Source: Rhizobium mongolense USDA 1844
Lineage (GTDB): Bacteria > Pseudomonadota > Alphaproteobacteria > Rhizobiales > Rhizobiaceae
Assembly (NCBI RefSeq): GCF_000419765.1
Contig: NZ_ATTQ01000010.1
Span: forward strand, 62,154 to 126,153
Reading direction: 5' to 3'
DNA length: 64,000 nt
Made by a program: the position numbers and the translations under genes. Below, in pieces: positions 51,773-61,361 of this stretch (within the stretch, counting starts at the first letter, position 1; each line of letters opens with the position of its first letter). The notes beneath the pieces are model-generated. The model had not been told where the DNA came from. It saw only the letters and a program-made list of their open reading frames with translations, and did not search any database.

Positions 51773-54700
51773 TCAGGCCGTTTCGCGAAGGCGTTCGGCG
51801 GTTTGCAAGTCGACGGAAACAAGCTGCGATACACCTTGCTCGGCCATCGTTACACCAAAAAGTCGATTCATGCGCGCCATGGTGATCGGATTGTGAGTAA
51901 TGATCACGAATCGGGTCTCGGTCGATGCCGCCATTTCGTCCATCAGATTGCAATAGCGCTCAACATTGTGATCATCCAGCGGCGCATCCACCTCGTCCAG
52001 CACGCAGATTGGTGCCGGATTGGTGAGGAAGACCGCGAAGATCAGGGCCATGGCCGTGAGCGCCTGTTCGCCGCCCGAAAGCAGTGTCATCGTCTGTGGC
52101 TTTTTGCCGGGCGGGCGGGCGAGGATTTCGAGGCCCGCCTCCAGAGGATCATCGGATTCGATCAGCTGAAGCTCCGCCGTGCCGCCACCGAAAAGATGGG
52201 TGAAGAGGCGCTGGAACTGGCCGTTGACGACGTCGAAGGCGGCGATCAGGCGTTCGCGGCCCTCGCGGTTGAGGCTCTGGATCGCGCCGCGGAGCTTGCG
52301 GATGGCGTCGATGACGTCGTCACGCTCCCTGATCAGCGCCTCGAGCTTTTCGGTGAGTTCCTTCTGCTCTTCCTCGGCGCGGAGGTTCACGGCTCCGAGT
52401 CGCTCGCGCTCCATCTTCAGCCGCTCCAGCTCACGCTCGACCTCGCGCAAGTCTGGGACGGACTGCATAGCCTGCAGGCCTGTCAGACGGTACGCCTCAT
52501 GCGGCGGAACATTGAGCACTTCCCGGATTCGGCTTTCGCTCTCCTGCCGCTTCTCGCGCGCAGAGACGAGGCGCTCTTCGGCGCGGGCGCGGCGCTCGCG
52601 GCTTTCGGCAAGCTCGGAAAGCGCGATGGCGGCCTTATGATCGGCTTCGCGCTGCACGAGTTCGGCGGCAGCGAGAAGATCTGCGGCCCCACGGCGGGCG
52701 GCTTCTGCTTTCTGCAGTTCGTTCAGCAGCGCCTGGCGCTTGTCCTCGAATTCATCCGGCGCCATTTCGAGTTCGGCCGCTTCCTCGCGGGCCTCCTCCT
52801 CGCGATCGCGCAAGGTCGCGATGTGATCCTCGGCGCTTGCGGCGCGCTGGCGCCAGGTCTCGCGCTCCTGGCCGATCGCAATGATGCGGCGCTGGCGAGC
52901 CTCGTTCTCGCGGTTCAGGCTTTCGTGGCGGGCGCGCGCTTCGGCCGCACGACCGCGATCGGTCGCGACCTCCGCCTGCTGGATGCGCAGCCGGTCGTCG
53001 AGTGCGGTGAGATCCGGAGCATCCTCGAGCTCGATGCGCGCGGTCTCTTCCTGAACGGCGAGGTCTTCCTGCTGCGACTGGAGCTGGTTGACGGCTTCCG
53101 CAACCACGTCGCGACGGCGGATGAGATCGCCGGAGGCGCGTTCGGCGGCAGCCAGCGCGTCGCGCGCCTCGACGAGATGACGGGCCGAAAGGCGGCTCAT
53201 GTCACGCGCTTCGTTGAGCTTGCGTTCCTCGCCGCGAATGGCCTCGCCCGCCATGGCAAGCCGCTCCTCCGCTTCAGAAAGAACATCGCGAGCGAGCGAA
53301 ACTTCGCTTTCCAGCTCGCCGAGGCGGTTCTTCTGGGCGAGGCGCAAAGCGGCGGCACTCGGGGCATCGGCGCCGGTCACATGGCCATCCCAGCGGTAGA
53401 CGGCGCCATCTTTCGTCACCAGGCGCTGGCCGGGCTTCAAGTAGTTCATCAACCGCATCGCGTCGCCATCTGCGACGAGGCCAATCTGCTTCAAGCGGCG
53501 CGTCAGTGCAGCCGGCGCGCCGACATGGTTCAGCAAGGGCACGGCACCCGCCGGCAGTGCGGGATCGGAAGTGCCATCACCATTTCCCGACCAGTGGGCG
53601 GGCGCCTTCGGATCAAGGGGCGATTCCAGATCGTCGCCGAGTGCAGCGCCCAAGGCCGTTTCGAAGCCGCGATCGACGCGGAGCTCATCGGCAACCGGTG
53701 GAAATTGCCCTGCCGCCGCACCCGCAGCCAGCATGCGCGAGATCGTGCGGCCTTCGGTTTCCAGCGCGTTCAGCTTCGAGCGCGCCTGATCGACCGGCAC
53801 GCGTGAAAGCGCTTCGGTCTCTCGCGCTGCGGAGAGCGCTTGTTCGATCGCCTGGATCACCGTTTCGGCCTCGGCGACAGCCATCTCCGCAGCTTCGACC
53901 ACTGCCCGCCTTTCATCGGGATCGGGCAGCGCAGTGATCTTTTCAGCCACACTGGAGAACTCGCGGTTTGCTTCGTTCATCTGCCGTTCGAGGCGCATCT
54001 TGCGGTCTGCGAGATCGCGGATCGCCCGTTCCAGCTGATGGCGTCCAGCGGCAGCTTCGGCACGCTCGGCGGTCAGCGCTGCGAAAACGCGCTCGCTGTC
54101 GGCAAGCTTTGCCGCAGCACCTTCGAAAGCCTCGCGCAACTCGTCGGCATGGCGGCCAGAATCGGCCAATATCTCCGCAATATCCGCCTCCTCGGCATCG
54201 AGCCGCGAAAGGATCGCAGCATTGTCCGACACCAGCCGCTCCTCGCGCCGAATATCCTCGGCGAGTTGCGCCAGGCGGCGAGTGAGTTCGTCGCGGCGGC
54301 GCAGGATGCGGTTTGCGTCGTCCTCGAGCTGCGACTTGGCGATCTGCAGCCGCTGGAGGGCAGCGGCGGCACGCGCCTCGCTCTCGCGAAGCTCCGGAAG
54401 CTTCAGGCTGGCCACCCCTTGAGCCTTTGCGGCCTCCATCTGGATCTGGGCCTTTTCCGCAACGACGACGGTCGCCTGGTTAAGGGCGCTGTCGGCCTCG
54501 GCTTCCGCCTCCTTCGCCTGCACCCAGCGGATATGCAGGAGTGTGGCTTCGCGCGCGCGGATTTCAGCAGACAGCGTCTTGAAGCGGTTCGCCTGACGCG
54601 CCTGGCGCTTCAGGCTCTCGATCTGGCCTTCAAGCTGCGAGGTCACGTCATCAAGGCGTTCGAGGTTGCCTTCGGCGGCACGCAGTCGCAGTTCGGCCTC

Positions 54701-55234
54701 ATGACGGCGGGAATGCAGGCCGGAAATGCCGGCGGCCTCTTCCAGCAACTGGCGGCGGGCCTGGGGCTTTGCCGAAATCAGCTCGCCGATACGCCCCTGC
54801 CCGACCATCGATGGCGAGCGCGCGCCGGTCGAGGCATCGGCGAAGAGAAGCTGCACGTCCTTGGCACGGCTTTCCTTGCCATTGATTCGATAGATCGAAC
54901 CCTGTTCGCGCTCGATGCGGCGGGTCACCTGAATTTCGTCGCTGTCGTTGAACGCGGCAGGCGCCGTACGCTCGCTGTTGTCGAGATAGAGTGCGACTTC
55001 GGCCGTGTTGCGCGCCGGCCGGTTTCCCGAACCGGAGAAGATCACATCGTCCATGCCGGAGGCGCGCATGTTCTTGTACGAGTTCTCGCCCATCACCCAG
55101 CGCAGCGCCTCGACAAGATTGGACTTGCCGCAGCCGTTCGGCCCGACAACGCCGGTCAGGCCCCGCTCGATAATGAATTCCGTCGGCTCGACGAAGGATT
55201 TGAATCCGATGACGCGGAGCTTGTTGAACTTCAT
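51773..55234 (-). CDS. smc: Chromosome segregation protein SMC
   Basis: 1153 residues: N-terminal ATPase half with Walker A GPNGCGKS at 31-38, long coiled coil with Q-loop region, a hinge near residues 500-630 (RDVLSEAEERLAM on its exit), second coiled coil, and C-terminal half with LLSGGEQALTAMAL and CVLDEVDAPLDD (Walker B). The protein compacts and separates chromosomes, in a complex with ScpA and ScpB. The ATG is the only good start. A long open frame on the opposite strand is a GC-rich artefact. Confidence 0.97.
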   Translation of the reverse strand: MKFNKLRVIGFKSFVEPTEFIIERGLTGVVGPNGCGKSNLVEALRWVMGENSYKNMRASGMDDVIFSGSGNRPARNTAEVALYLDNSERTAPAAFNDSDEIQVTRRIEREQGSIYRINGKESRAKDVQLLFADASTGARSPSMVGQGRIGELISAKPQARRQLLEEAAGISGLHSRRHEAELRLRAAEGNLERLDDVTSQLEGQIESLKRQARQANRFKTLSAEIRAREATLLHIRWVQAKEAEAEADSALNQATVVVAEKAQIQMEAAKAQGVASLKLPELRESEARAAAALQRLQIAKSQLEDDANRILRRRDELTRRLAQLAEDIRREERLVSDNAAILSRLDAEEADIAEILADSGRHADELREAFEGAAAKLADSERVFAALTAERAEAAAGRHQLERAIRDLADRKMRLERQMNEANREFSSVAEKITALPDPDERRAVVEAAEMAVAEAETVIQAIEQALSAARETEALSRVPVDQARSKLNALETEGRTISRMLAAGAAAGQFPPVADELRVDRGFETALGAALGDDLESPLDPKAPAHWSGNGDGTSDPALPAGAVPLLNHVGAPAALTRRLKQIGLVADGDAMRLMNYLKPGQRLVTKDGAVYRWDGHVTGADAPSAAALRLAQKNRLGELESEVSLARDVLSEAEERLAMAGEAIRGEERKLNEARDMSRLSARHLVEARDALAAAERASGDLIRRRDVVAEAVNQLQSQQEDLAVQEETARIELEDAPDLTALDDRLRIQQAEVATDRGRAAEARARHESLNRENEARQRRIIAIGQERETWRQRAASAEDHIATLRDREEEAREEAAELEMAPDEFEDKRQALLNELQKAEAARRGAADLLAAAELVQREADHKAAIALSELAESRERRARAEERLVSAREKRQESESRIREVLNVPPHEAYRLTGLQAMQSVPDLREVERELERLKMERERLGAVNLRAEEEQKELTEKLEALIRERDDVIDAIRKLRGAIQSLNREGRERLIAAFDVVNGQFQRLFTHLFGGGTAELQLIESDDPLEAGLEILARPPGKKPQTMTLLSGGEQALTAMALIFAVFLTNPAPICVLDEVDAPLDDHNVERYCNLMDEMAASTETRFVIITHNPITMARMNRLFGVTMAEQGVSQLVSVDLQTAERLRETA

Positions 55235-55260
55235 GCGGCGCCCTCACGGCGCGCAGAACA

Positions 55261-55293
55261 AAAAACGGGCGCATGGCTTTGGCCGCCGCCCGT
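55261..55293 (-). terminator. Terminator between the DsbA-like gene and smc
   Basis: ACGGGCG (55265-55271) pairs with CGCCCGT (55287-55293), with a T run on the minus strand after it. It lies between the DsbA-family gene and the smc start, only 26 bases before smc, so an attenuator role is possible. Confidence 0.65.
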
Positions 55294-55312
55294 CATCTTG
55301 AAACGGTACGGA

Positions 55313-56005
55313 TCAAAGCAGGCTGTCGATGAGGGCCGACATGGTGTCAACCGGCATGTCTCCAGAATAACGCTTCCCGTTGATGAGGAAAGTCGGCGTG
55401 GCATCGATGCCGAACTCCTTGGAGCCCCTTTCCCGCGTGGCGTTCACTTCATCCAGAAGCTTCTGGTTCGTCAAGCACTTCGTAAAACTATCCTCACTAA
55501 ATCCAGCGAGTTTGGCCATCTGGAGAAGTGCAGCACGGCGATCTTCAGCGGCGGCCCAGGTTTCCTGCTGCTTGAAAAGCATGGAAACCATCGGAAAATA
55601 CTGTTCCGGCGTGCTCAATTCTTCCGGCTTGGAAGCGTTGCAGCGAGCGAGCATGAAGGCTGCAGCAGCTGCCGGATCGAACGGGAATTCGCGGATGATG
55701 AAACGCGCCTTGCCGGTGTCCACGTACTTCTTCTTGATCACGTCGAAAGTCGTGTTGTGGAAGTGGGCGCAATGCGGGCAGGTCATCGACATATATTCGA
55801 CGATGGTCACCGGCGCATCTTCCTTGCCGAGCGCCATTTCTGGCAGCGGGCCCGGCTTCAGCACTTCCACCATGTCGACATCGCCAGCCGGCTGCGGAAG
55901 TTCGGCTGCTGCGTTTGCCGTGCCGGTAACCACAAGTGTCGCGGTCGCGGCGGCCATGCCGCTCAGAAGCTGGCGTTTCGTCAGTTGTATTTCAGAGATC
56001 AGCAT
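55313..56005 (-). CDS. DsbA-family thiol-disulfide oxidoreductase
   Basis: 230 residues. An N-terminal signal sequence (KRQLLSGMAAATATLVVTGT, a Tat-like KRQL start) leads to a thioredoxin fold with the active site CPHC in EYMSMTCPHCAHFH and the cis-proline loop DATPTFLING. It acts in the periplasm, probably like BdbD or DsbG. ATG 56005 with AGGGGA upstream. Two further cysteines (ARCNAS, TKCLTN) form a typical second pair. Confidence 0.85.
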   Translation of the reverse strand: MLISEIQLTKRQLLSGMAAATATLVVTGTANAAAELPQPAGDVDMVEVLKPGPLPEMALGKEDAPVTIVEYMSMTCPHCAHFHNTTFDVIKKKYVDTGKARFIIREFPFDPAAAAAFMLARCNASKPEELSTPEQYFPMVSMLFKQQETWAAAEDRRAALLQMAKLAGFSEDSFTKCLTNQKLLDEVNATRERGSKEFGIDATPTFLINGKRYSGDMPVDTMSALIDSLL

Positions 56006-56291
56006 GGGTTCCCCTAATCGAGAGTGGCGGCTGAATGTGCGATATAACGGCACGCGGCCGCGAACAAGGCACGCTTCGGCAACTTTCTTCAAAGAATTGT
56101 GACCTTGGTGGGACGAAAGCTGACGTTGCGCGCCGCATCTGCAATTTCAGTTTTGCCAAAAGGCGGCAGGCGTATTTCTGCCAGTCTGGAACAGCCTCCG
56201 TATTTGAACGCTGCTTTTCTCAATTCTATAAGCAATGGGGACCCGTTTCTCGAATACAAGAATGCGAACGAAGACGGTTTTTCAAAGTCCG

Positions 56292-56780
56292 TTATCTGCT
56301 CCGCTTCCCCAGCACCGCCGTGCCCAGCCGCTTCACCGCCTCGCGCAGCTTGTCGCCCTCGATGCCTTCCATCATGTCTTCAAGCTTTCGGGCAGCCTCG
56401 CCCTTCAGGGGCGGCGGAGAGCGAGAGCGCTTGACCGCTTGCGAAACGGGCTTCTGGACGATGCGGATCTGGTGGACGGCAGCAAAGCCGAAGAAGCTGT
56501 TGATGCGCTGGATGAGTTCGCCCTGCGCGTGCGTCAAAAACAGAGCACGCGCGCCTTCGCACGCAATCGTCAGGACGCCGGGTTTATAGGTGCCGACTTC
56601 ATTGCCGCGCGCCCAGGCGATCTTTTCCGGACGTGTGCAGTCGGCGAAATCCTCGCCGGCAATTTCATCCCAGGAACCGAGCAGCGCGGTGTTGATGCCG
56701 GCCCGTTTTGCAAGCACCGGGTCGATCAGGCCGTTCGCCAGTTCGGATATTTGCTTTTCAGCTTTACGTGGATAACTCAT
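56292..56780 (-). CDS. DUF721 protein (DciA-like)
   Basis: 162 residues. The block WDEIAGEDFADCTRPEKIAW, LTIACEGARALFL and NSFFGFAAVHQIRIVQ fits the DUF721 domain; members such as DciA load the replicative helicase. The C-terminal 40 residues are basic and disordered. ATG 56780 with AAGG upstream; a longer frame to 56834 is not supported. Divergent from mutY. Confidence 0.75.
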   Translation of the reverse strand: MSYPRKAEKQISELANGLIDPVLAKRAGINTALLGSWDEIAGEDFADCTRPEKIAWARGNEVGTYKPGVLTIACEGARALFLTHAQGELIQRINSFFGFAAVHQIRIVQKPVSQAVKRSRSPPPLKGEAARKLEDMMEGIEGDKLREAVKRLGTAVLGKRSR

Positions 56781-56874
56781 GGAAACCTTCGGATGCCGCC
56801 GCCAATCGACGCTACCACCTTGATCGCGCAGCATTGCTCCGCCAAGTATAGGGCACTTCCCCGTCCCGCGGCAA

Positions 56875-57969
56875 ATGATGACATCAACGACCCCCGACGC
56901 CCCTTCCGCAACGCCTCTTCTCGACTGGTACGACCGGCATCACCGCGACCTACCCTGGCGCGTCTCCCCGCCGATGGCGGCGCGTGGCGTGAGGGCCGAT
57001 CCCTATCGCGTCTGGCTTTCGGAAGTCATGCTGCAGCAGACGACCGTGCAGGCCGTGAAGCCCTATTTTGCCAATTTCCTGGCGCGCTGGCCAACGGTTC
57101 GCGACCTCGCCGAGGCGCCGAACGACGATGTCATGGCAGCTTGGGCGGGGCTCGGCTACTACGCCCGCGCCCGCAATCTCAAGAAATGCGCAGAAGCGGT
57201 CGCCACGCAACATGACGGCGTCTTTCCGGACACGGAGGACAGCCTGAAATCGCTGCCGGGCATCGGCGACTATACGGCAGCGGCGGTCGCGGCGATCGCC
57301 TTCAACAGGCAGGCTGCCGTCATGGACGGCAATGTCGAGCGTGTGATCTCCAGGCTCTACGCGATCGCGACACCGCTTCCAGCCGGCAAGCTGCTGATGA
57401 AGCAGAAGGTGGCGCTGTTGACGCCAGCCGACAGACCCGGCGATTTCGCGCAGGCGATGATGGATCTCGGCGCGACGATCTGTACGCCGAAACGGCCGGC
57501 CTGTTCGCTCTGTCCGTTCAGGGGATCGTGCGAGGCGCTTCGCCTGCATGATCCCGAGCAGTTTCCGGTGAAGGCGGCAAAGAAGGAAAGGCCGGTCCGG
57601 CGCGGTGCAGCTTTCGTCGCCGTGACCGCTGACGGCGAAATCCTCCTGCAGCGGCGGATTGCAAGCGGGCTGCTCGGCGGCATGACGGAGGTGCCGACGA
57701 CCGCTTGGACATCGCGGGCGGATGGGGAAACGTCCGCGGATGCAGCGCCCTTCCCGGCACAATGGGAACCATGCGGCAGCGTCATCCATGTCTTCACGCA
57801 TTTCGAACTGCGGCTTTCGATCTACCGCACTGCGATCCCATCGCGAATTCAGACTGATGACAAATGGTGGGAGCCGGTTACAAATCTTGAAGCGCAGGCA
57901 CTGCCGACCATCATGAAAAAAGCGATCGCCACCGCTATTCCTCTTGCGTTTGCAATGCCCAAGGGATGA
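56875..57969 (+). CDS. mutY: A/G-specific adenine glycosylase
   Basis: 364 residues. It removes adenine mispaired with 8-oxoguanine. Markers: catalytic Glu in LSEVMLQQTTV, helix-hairpin-helix SLPGIGDYTAAAVAAIAF with the catalytic Asp in MDGNVERV, the iron-sulfur cluster C-X6-C-X2-C-X5-C (CTPKRPACSLCPFRGSC), and a C-terminal NUDIX-like domain (residues 230-360) that senses 8-oxoguanine. ATG at 56875 or 56878. Confidence 0.95.
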   Translation: MMTSTTPDAPSATPLLDWYDRHHRDLPWRVSPPMAARGVRADPYRVWLSEVMLQQTTVQAVKPYFANFLARWPTVRDLAEAPNDDVMAAWAGLGYYARARNLKKCAEAVATQHDGVFPDTEDSLKSLPGIGDYTAAAVAAIAFNRQAAVMDGNVERVISRLYAIATPLPAGKLLMKQKVALLTPADRPGDFAQAMMDLGATICTPKRPACSLCPFRGSCEALRLHDPEQFPVKAAKKERPVRRGAAFVAVTADGEILLQRRIASGLLGGMTEVPTTAWTSRADGETSADAAPFPAQWEPCGSVIHVFTHFELRLSIYRTAIPSRIQTDDKWWEPVTNLEAQALPTIMKKAIATAIPLAFAMPKG

Positions 57970-57972
57970 CAC

Positions 57973-58590
57973 ATGACAGCATCAATAAATCATATCGTTT
58001 TTGATATTGGCAAAGTTCTTATCCACTACGATCCGAATATTCCCTACAGCCGCCTCATTCCCGACGCCGCCGAACGCAAGTGGTTTTTCGACAATGTCTG
58101 CACGCATGATTGGAACGTCGAACAGGACCGCGGACGCACCTGGGCGGATGCCGAAGCTCTCCTGATTGAAACCCATCCGACGCGTGAAGAGCATATCCGC
58201 GCCTTCCGCAAGTACTGGCACGAAATGGTGCCACATGCCTACGAGGACAGCGTCGCGATCATGGAAGCGCTGATTGCGGAAGGCCGCGATGTCACAATGC
58301 TGACGAACTTCGCATCCGATACGTTCCGCGAGGCGCAGAAGCGCTTTGCCTTCCTGACGAAACCGCGCGGCGTCACCGTTTCCGGCGATGTCGGGCTAAT
58401 CAAGCCGGATATCGCGATCTATGAAACGCATACGAGGAGCTTCAGCCTCGAGCCGGCGGCGACGATCTTCATCGATGACGCGCCTGCGAATGTCGAAGGC
58501 GCAAGGGCGGCAGGATGGAACGCCGTGCTTTTCACCGGTGCCGACAAGTTGCGCAGCGATCTTGCCGACTATGGCGTAAGGGCAAGGTGA
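57973..58590 (+). CDS. HAD-superfamily hydrolase (YihX-like)
   Basis: 205 residues. Motif I is FDIGKVLIHY (nucleophile Asp; second acidic residue replaced by Gly, as in YihX-type phosphatases), motif II MLTNF, motif III IKPDIAIY and motif IV FIDDAPANVEG. Likely a small-molecule phosphatase. It starts four bases after mutY and is probably co-transcribed with it. Confidence 0.8.
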   Translation: MTASINHIVFDIGKVLIHYDPNIPYSRLIPDAAERKWFFDNVCTHDWNVEQDRGRTWADAEALLIETHPTREEHIRAFRKYWHEMVPHAYEDSVAIMEALIAEGRDVTMLTNFASDTFREAQKRFAFLTKPRGVTVSGDVGLIKPDIAIYETHTRSFSLEPAATIFIDDAPANVEGARAAGWNAVLFTGADKLRSDLADYGVRAR

Positions 58591-58603
58591 CGGATTGGCG
58601 TTG

Positions 58604-58640
58604 AAAAGAAAAGGCGCCCGGGGTGTTGATCCCGGGCGCC
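58604..58640. terminator. Bidirectional terminator
   Basis: GGCGCCCGGG (58613-58622) pairs with CCCGGGCGCC (58631-58640); a run of A (58604-58612) gives a T tract on the minus strand, so it ends ccrM, and it faces the mutY/HAD message from the other side. Confidence 0.8.
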
Positions 58641-58710
58641 GTAGGCCCTCTTCCGCAACTGGAGGTACAAAAACCGGAAGAAGGTAGTCTCGATCAGGTC
58701 AGGCCGCTGC

Positions 58711-59841
58711 TCATTCCGCCTTCGCCAGATCACTGCGGATCACAGATCTCAAATCGTCGATGGGGCGCAGGGATTGCCCGTCGTCGAAGTGCCAGAATGT
58801 CCATCCGTTGCATGCATCAAGCCCCTGCACTTTCGCGCCGAGACGATGAATCGAACCGGCCTCGCCGCCGGAGGCAACCGTGCCGTCGGCGCGGACAATC
58901 GCGCTGTAGCGGCGGCGGGCATCAGTCAGCACCTGGCCGGGTTTGATGAGGCCGCTTTCCAACAGGGCATTGAAGGCGACGCGAACCTCCTGCTTCTTGC
59001 CGGTCATGACGGTCAGCTCTGCCTTGCCGAGCGGCTCGACGGCGGCAATGCGGGCAGACGCCGCATCGATATAGTCCTGTTCGCGCTCGATGCCGACGAA
59101 GTGGCGGCCGAGGCGCTTGGCGACAGCGCCGGTGGTGCCGGAGCCGAAGAACGGGTCGAGTATGATGTCGCCGGGTTTCGACGACGCCATGATGACACGG
59201 GCGAGCAGCGCCTCCGGCTTCTGCGTCGGATGAACTTTCTTGCCATCGTCGCCCTTCAGCCGTTCGCCACCGCTGCAGATCGGGAACAACCAGTCGGAAC
59301 GCATCTGCACGTCGTCGTTGGCAGCCTTCATCGCATCGTAGTTGAAGGTATAGCTCTTGGCCTTCGCGTCGGGGCTCGCCCAGATCATCGTCTCATGGGC
59401 ATTCTGGAAGCGGCGGCCCTTGAAGTTCGGCATCGGGTTGGTCTTGCGCCAGATGATGTCGTTGAGAATCCAGAAGTTCAGGTCCTGCAGGGTCGCGCCG
59501 ACCCGGAAAATGTTGTGATAGGAGCCGATGACCCAGATCGTGCCGGTAGGCTTCAGCACGCGGCGGCAGGCAAGCAGCCAAGCGCGGGTAAAGGCGTCGT
59601 AGGCTTCGAAGGATGCGAACTGATCCCACGCGTCATCGACGGCATCGACAAGCGACTGGTCCGGACGATGGAGCGTGCCGCCGAGCTGGAGATTGTACGG
59701 CGGGTCAGCGAATATGACATCGACAGAATTGGTCGGCAAAGCTTCGAGGGCTGCAACACAATCACCCTTGATGATCGTGTCGATCCAAGAACCCGGTGTT
59801 GCGGAGGTCTTGAGATCGGCAAGCGGAAAAACTGACGCCAT
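58711..59841 (-). CDS. ccrM: Adenine-N6 DNA methyltransferase CcrM
   Basis: 376 residues. The catalytic DPPYNLQL motif is near residue 50 and the SAM-binding FxGxG motif DPFFGSGTTGAVAKRLG lies in the middle; a C-terminal domain of about 85 residues (from PLGKAELTV on) is specific to CcrM-type enzymes that methylate GANTC in alphaproteobacteria. It regulates the cell cycle. No GANTC site was found in the 97 bases upstream. Confidence 0.93.
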   Translation of the reverse strand: MASVFPLADLKTSATPGSWIDTIIKGDCVAALEALPTNSVDVIFADPPYNLQLGGTLHRPDQSLVDAVDDAWDQFASFEAYDAFTRAWLLACRRVLKPTGTIWVIGSYHNIFRVGATLQDLNFWILNDIIWRKTNPMPNFKGRRFQNAHETMIWASPDAKAKSYTFNYDAMKAANDDVQMRSDWLFPICSGGERLKGDDGKKVHPTQKPEALLARVIMASSKPGDIILDPFFGSGTTGAVAKRLGRHFVGIEREQDYIDAASARIAAVEPLGKAELTVMTGKKQEVRVAFNALLESGLIKPGQVLTDARRRYSAIVRADGTVASGGEAGSIHRLGAKVQGLDACNGWTFWHFDDGQSLRPIDDLRSVIRSDLAKAE

Positions 59842-59938
59842 ATGGATACTCGCTTATACACATTACGCTTTTACTCGCCGTTATGGTTACTCAAGTTGGT
59901 TACCAAAGCCTGAACCGGTGGATGATTTCGGGAAATAA

Positions 59939-60250
59939 ATGCAGGACGCGGAAATAAAGTCGCCGCCGCGCCAAACTTCCTTCGCGAAAAGAAACGAAGC
60001 CATTGAGAGACTGAAGCGACGGGCCGACGCCATCCGGGCGCTCGGTGCAACTTCGCTCTACCTTTTCGGTTCGGTCGCGCGTGAGGAGACAGGCCCGGCG
60101 AGTGACCTCGACTTCATCGACTCCATCCGGCAAGCCGCGTCAGCGCCTTCGGTCTCATCGGCATCAAACTCTTCCTAGAAGACGAGAGCAACTGCTCATC
60201 GATGTTCGCGATACCGGACAACCCTCCATCCCCTGTCGAAGGACAGGTCG
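59939..60250 (+). pseudogene. MntA-type nucleotidyltransferase remnant (antitoxin)
   Basis: The first 62 residues are intact: SLYLFGSVAREETGPASDLD is the signature of minimal nucleotidyltransferases. After FIDS the frame shifts, and LIGIKLFLEDE and later IDVRDT fragments follow in other frames. No functional protein is possible. It once paired with the HepT-like toxin below. Confidence 0.75.
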
Positions 60251-60271
60251 AAAATTCCGCCTTGCAGGTCG

Positions 60272-60605
60272 TTTGATCCCCCGCGAGGTCCGGCACATTC
60301 TAGCGAATATCCTTCAGGCAATTGCCATCATCAAGACAGTAATTGCCGGCAAGCCGTTCGCCGACTACCGGAACGACAATCCTGCCTCTCGCTCTGGAGC
60401 GGGTCATCTCGAAAGCCAGCCGCGGCATTCGGACAATTTCAAGAACGCGCGGCCGGAAATTGCCCGGGCCGCGTCAAGGCGGTCGAAGCCGTGCTGCGGC
60501 ACGAATATCATGGCGTTTTCCGACAGGATTATCCGGGGCGCCATCGTGGATGAACGTCCCGAAAGTCCGGATCGCTGTCGCGGCCATTCAAAGCAGGTGG
60601 ATGAA
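60272..60605 (+). pseudogene. HepT-like toxin remnant
   Basis: IPREVRHILANILQAIAIIK is the start of a HepT (HEPN RNase) protein; later pieces CCGTNIMAFSDRII and LALERVIS lie in different frames. Several frameshifts have destroyed the gene. It follows the nucleotidyltransferase remnant in the usual MntA-HepT order. Confidence 0.65.
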
Positions 60606-60611
60606 GCCTGA

Positions 60612-60962
60612 CTAAGCCGCATCATGCACCTGCCGGCTATCGACCGGCGTTTCCGCCCGCTCGAACATGCCGTAGTCTCGAACCACATGGCCGATGCGCA
60701 GGCGGTAGTCGGCGAAGATGCCGTTGCGGCCGGCCTTCTGCGCGGCGCGGTGGGCTTCGAGATTGCGCCACTCTGTGACCGCCTCCTCGTCACGCCAGAA
60801 GGACAGCGACAGCAGCTTGCCGCGCATCGTCAGGCTCTCGAAGCGTTCGATGGAGATGAAGCCGTCAATCGTTTCCAGTTCGGCGCGCAGGTCGCCAGCA
60901 AGGTCGAGGTATTTGTGGCGTTCGCCCATATAGGGCACGACTTCGAAGATGACGGCGATCAT
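60612..60962 (-). CDS. Antibiotic biosynthesis monooxygenase-like protein
   Basis: 116 residues of the dimeric alpha/beta barrel (ABM) type: IAVIFEVVPYMGERHKYLDL, FISIERFESLTM and LLSLSFWRDEEAVTEWRN. Small redox or quinol-related enzymes use this fold. Its start overlaps the stop of the NIPSNAP gene. Substrate unknown. Confidence 0.75.
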   Translation of the reverse strand: MIAVIFEVVPYMGERHKYLDLAGDLRAELETIDGFISIERFESLTMRGKLLSLSFWRDEEAVTEWRNLEAHRAAQKAGRNGIFADYRLRIGHVVRDYGMFERAETPVDSRQVHDAA

Positions 60963-61288
60963 GGCAGCACCGGCGGAGAATGAGGGACGGACACGTTCTT
61001 CAGGAAGATGCGGTCTTCCTTCAGGATGAAGCGCTCGCGTTTGGCGAATTCATAGTTCTCCTTGCCGAGCGGATCGGCTGCGAGGCGGGCGCGATAGGCT
61101 TCATAGGCGGCGAGGGTTTCGATGTTGTAGACGCCGTAGGCTGTCGTCGCGGACCCCTCGTGGGGGCCGAAATAGCCGATGAGATCGGCACCGTTGCGCG
61201 GAATCGCCTGCCCCCAGGCACGGGCATACTCGGTAAAGGCATCCTTCTTGAAGGGGTCGATCTCGTAGCGGATGAAGCAGGTCAGCAT
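60959..61288 (-). CDS. NIPSNAP-family protein
   Basis: 109 residues from ATG 61288 (AGGAGAAACGTG upstream), a dimeric alpha/beta barrel: CFIRYEIDPFKKDAFTEYAR and LIGYFGPHEGSATTAYGVY. It forms an operon with the ABM gene and is divergent from the ArsR regulator, which probably controls both. Confidence 0.75.
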   Translation of the reverse strand: MLTCFIRYEIDPFKKDAFTEYARAWGQAIPRNGADLIGYFGPHEGSATTAYGVYNIETLAAYEAYRARLAADPLGKENYEFAKRERFILKEDRIFLKNVSVPHSPPVLP

Positions 61289-61361
61289 CACGTTTCTCCT
61301 TTGCTTGTGAAAGGCGTTTTCGCACATTGTGCGACGACGATGCTTCGGTTACGATCGAAGT

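Noticed and set aside
51746..53806. 686-codon plus-strand frame opposite smc
   Set aside because: It is antisense to the well-supported smc gene, has the composition of reverse-read GC-rich codons and no family motif.
53840..56017. 725-codon plus-strand frame opposite smc and the DsbA-like gene
   Set aside because: It spans two real genes and their terminator on the other strand; the length reflects high GC only.
59842..59938. GANTC sites for CcrM autoregulation
   Set aside because: Reading the 97 bases before ccrM showed no GANTC.
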